The notes beneath the pieces are model-generated. The model did not search any database, was not told the DNA's origin, and was given only the letters and a program-made list of their open reading frames with translations. From Actinomycetota bacterium (GTDB lineage Bacteria; Actinomycetota; Thermoleophilia; UBA2241), in assembly GCA_003157715.1 (NCBI GenBank), contig PMKK01000092.1, forward strand, positions 1 to 15,680: DNA of 15,680 nt. Reading direction: 5' to 3'. Position numbers and translations under genes: made by a program. Shown in pieces: positions 14,518 to 15,680 of the stretch (its first letter is position 1; every line of letters starts with the position of its first letter).

Positions 14518-15101
14518 GCGCGCCGGCAGGGCCCGAGCCCGTCCGGCGGCTCTTCGTGGCGTGCGACCTGCCCCCCGAGATAGCCGCGGCGGTCGGTCGC
14601 TGGCAGGAGCGCGAGCTGCGGCCCCACGACGACCTGCGCCTGGTGCGCACGCTGCACCTGACGCTGTGCTTCCTGGGCAGCGTCGCCGCGGACCGCCTCG
14701 ACGACCTCACCGTGGCGCTCTCCGCGCTCAAGCTGCCGGCGCTGCCGGCCGCCATCGGCGAGCCGCTGTTCCTGCCGCAACGAGGCGCCAAACGCGTGGT
14801 CGCGCTGCGCCTCGACGACCCCGTCGGAGCGCTCGCCGAGACCCAGCGGGCGGCCGCTGCCGCGCTCGCGCGGCTGGGCGTCTACACGCCCGAGCGGCGA
14901 CCCTGGCTGCCCCATCTGACGGTCGCCCGCTATCGCCGTGCCGGTCACCCTTTTCCGCTGCAAAACGTCACCATCGGGGGATTTGGACTGCCCTCGGTCA
15001 TCCTGTATGCTAGCCTCCTGGAGAGGGCCGGGGCAGTGCACACTCCCCTGGCGTCGTTTCCCGCCAAAGTCGTACCCGAGAGGAGCGCGCCACGTGGATA
15101 G
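14514..15101 (+). CDS. thpR: RNA 2',3'-cyclic phosphodiesterase (2H family, LigT-like)
   Basis: A small cytoplasmic 2H phosphoesterase that opens 2',3'-cyclic phosphates to 2'-phosphates; relatives also ligate tRNA halves in vitro or hydrolyse ADP-ribose cyclic phosphate. Both catalytic signatures are present in 195 residues: HLTLCFLG (H48, T50) and HLTVARYR (H134, T136). The N-terminus [13 protein letters not shown] and [16 protein letters not shown] are typical of the family. Its ATG overlaps the cinA stop (ATGA), and its last eight bases overlap the recA GTG at 15094. Near its end the codons TTT, GGA, TAT and GCT coincide with promoter-like boxes (14983-15011). The cellular substrate is not known. 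Confidence 0.94.
   Translation: MSAPAGPEPVRRLFVACDLPPEIAAAVGRWQERELRPHDDLRLVRTLHLTLCFLGSVAADRLDDLTVALSALKLPALPAAIGEPLFLPQRGAKRVVALRLDDPVGALAETQRAAAAALARLGVYTPERRPWLPHLTVARYRRAGHPFPLQNVTIGGFGLPSVILYASLLERAGAVHTPLASFPAKVVPERSAPRG
14983..15011 (+). promoter_or_regulatory. Putative recA promoter embedded in thpR
   Basis: TTGGAC (14983-14988) and TATGCT (15006-15011) are 17 bases apart. They end 82 bases before the recA GTG. In frame they use TTT, GGA, TAT and GCT, A/T-richer codons than most of thpR, as expected if DNA motifs are selected inside a coding region. The -35 is weak (3 of 6). I see no GAAC-N4-GTTC LexA-type box around it. Confidence 0.42.
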
Positions 15102-15680
15102 GGACAAAGCCCTCGAAGCCGCCGTCACCCAGATCGAGCGTCAGTTCGGCAAGGGCAGCATCATGCGCATGGGCGAGCATGCCGCCAGCAACGACATCCT
15201 CACCGTGCCGACGGGTTCGCTGGCCCTCGACATCGCGCTGGGCGTAGGCGGCATCCCACGCGGTCGCATCGTCGAGATCTACGGCCCCGAATCCTCAGGC
15301 AAGACGACGCTCGTCTATCACCTCATCGCCGAGGCGCAGCGCCTCGGTGGGGTGGCGGCCTTCATCGACACCGAGCACGCGATGGACCCCCCGTACGCCC
15401 GCAACATCGGCGTCAACGTCGACGATCTGCTGGTCTCCCAGCCCGACTACGGCGAGCAGGCCCTCGAGATCACCGAGATGCTCATCCGCAGCGGGGCGCT
15501 CGACATCGTCGCCATCGACTCGGTGGCGGCGCTCACGCCGCGCGCCGAGATCGAAGGCGAGATGGGCGACAGCTTCGTGGGTCTCCAGGCGCGCCTCATG
15601 AGCCAGGCGTTGCGCAAGCTGGCGGGAACACTCAGCAAGTCGGGCACCATCTGCGTCTTCACCAACCAGTTGCGCGAGAA
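15094..15680 (+). CDS. recA: Recombinase RecA (5' part, cut by window end)
   Basis: An ATP-dependent strand-exchange protein for homologous recombination and SOS signalling. 195 codons are visible, a little over half of the usual ~340-350. Start GTG 15094 is preceded by GAGAGGAG (about 8 bases away) and gives [27 protein letters not shown], cited here as two joined family segments. Walker A is GPESSGKTT (64-72, K70); the catalytic Glu is E94 in FIDTEHAMD; Walker B is [11 protein letters not shown] (137-147). The L1 loop is [10 protein letters not shown]; the last residue replaces the His usual in relatives (E. coli H163). The window ends in NQLRE, at the beginning of loop L2. The start overlaps the end of thpR by 8 bases. 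Identity is certain. Confidence 0.98.
   Translation, partial: MDRDKALEAAVTQIERQFGKGSIMRMGEHAASNDILTVPTGSLALDIALGVGGIPRGRIVEIYGPESSGKTTLVYHLIAEAQRLGGVAAFIDTEHAMDPPYARNIGVNVDDLLVSQPDYGEQALEITEMLIRSGALDIVAIDSVAALTPRAEIEGEMGDSFVGLQARLMSQALRKLAGTLSKSGTICVFTNQLRE

Noticed and set aside
1..15680. Mobile elements, CRISPR arrays, tRNA genes, toxin-antitoxin or defence loci
   Set aside because: No transposase, integrase or repeat-spacer pattern, no tRNA cloverleaf, and nearly all DNA is covered by conserved core genes on one strand.

Overview
The window is a densely packed, GC-rich stretch of bacterial chromosome in which every gene lies on the + strand. It has thirteen recognisable housekeeping genes, two of them touching the window edges, plus one putative cell-shape protein. 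The order is rpsO - pnp - M16 peptidase - dapB - dapA - rnj (RNase J) - ftsK - RodZ-like - yajQ - rimO - pgsA - cinA - thpR - recA. This order, the GC-biased codons, the frequent GTG starts and the combination of RNase J with an M16 peptidase beside pnp/dapB point to the Actinomycetota. A deep-branching, Thermoleophilia-type member is my best guess, but this is inferred from synteny and protein flavour, not from a tree.

Layout. (1) 1-2460: RNA and translation module, ribosomal protein S15 followed by polynucleotide phosphorylase. (2) 2537-5509: a processing-type M16 zinc peptidase coupled to the two lysine/diaminopimelate enzymes DapB and DapA. Junctions are a 4-base overlap and a 4-base gap. 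(3) 5608-7272: RNase J, preceded by a 98-base leader. (4) 7349-9865: the FtsK/SpoIIIE DNA translocase. (5) 9866-10056: the longest non-coding gap (191 bases), holding the best promoter candidate in the window. (6) 10057-15101: a tightly packed run of RodZ-like, yajQ, rimO, pgsA, cinA and thpR. Its last three internal junctions are ATGA stop/start overlaps. (7) 15094-15680: recA, starting inside the end of thpR and cut by the window edge; a second promoter candidate lies inside thpR.

Functionally the window joins RNA turnover (PNPase, RNase J, ThpR), translation and its modification (S15, RimO), cell-wall precursor supply (DapA/DapB), membrane lipid synthesis (PgsA), cell shape and division (RodZ-like, FtsK), nucleotide-cofactor repair (CinA) and recombination (RecA). 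I see no phage, transposon, CRISPR, tRNA or defence genes, and no new multi-gene system.

What is not routine lies at finer scale. The most striking item is a perfect 23-bp inverted repeat with a 3-base loop inside the rimO reading frame (11411-11459). Two further hairpin-forming insertions sit in variable loops of dapB (3925-3956) and rimO (11696-11754), and they share a similar core. The M16 peptidase has no ATG/GTG/TTG start where the family begins, only an ATT behind a very strong ribosome binding site. Promoter-like elements inside rimO and thpR coincide with unusual codons.
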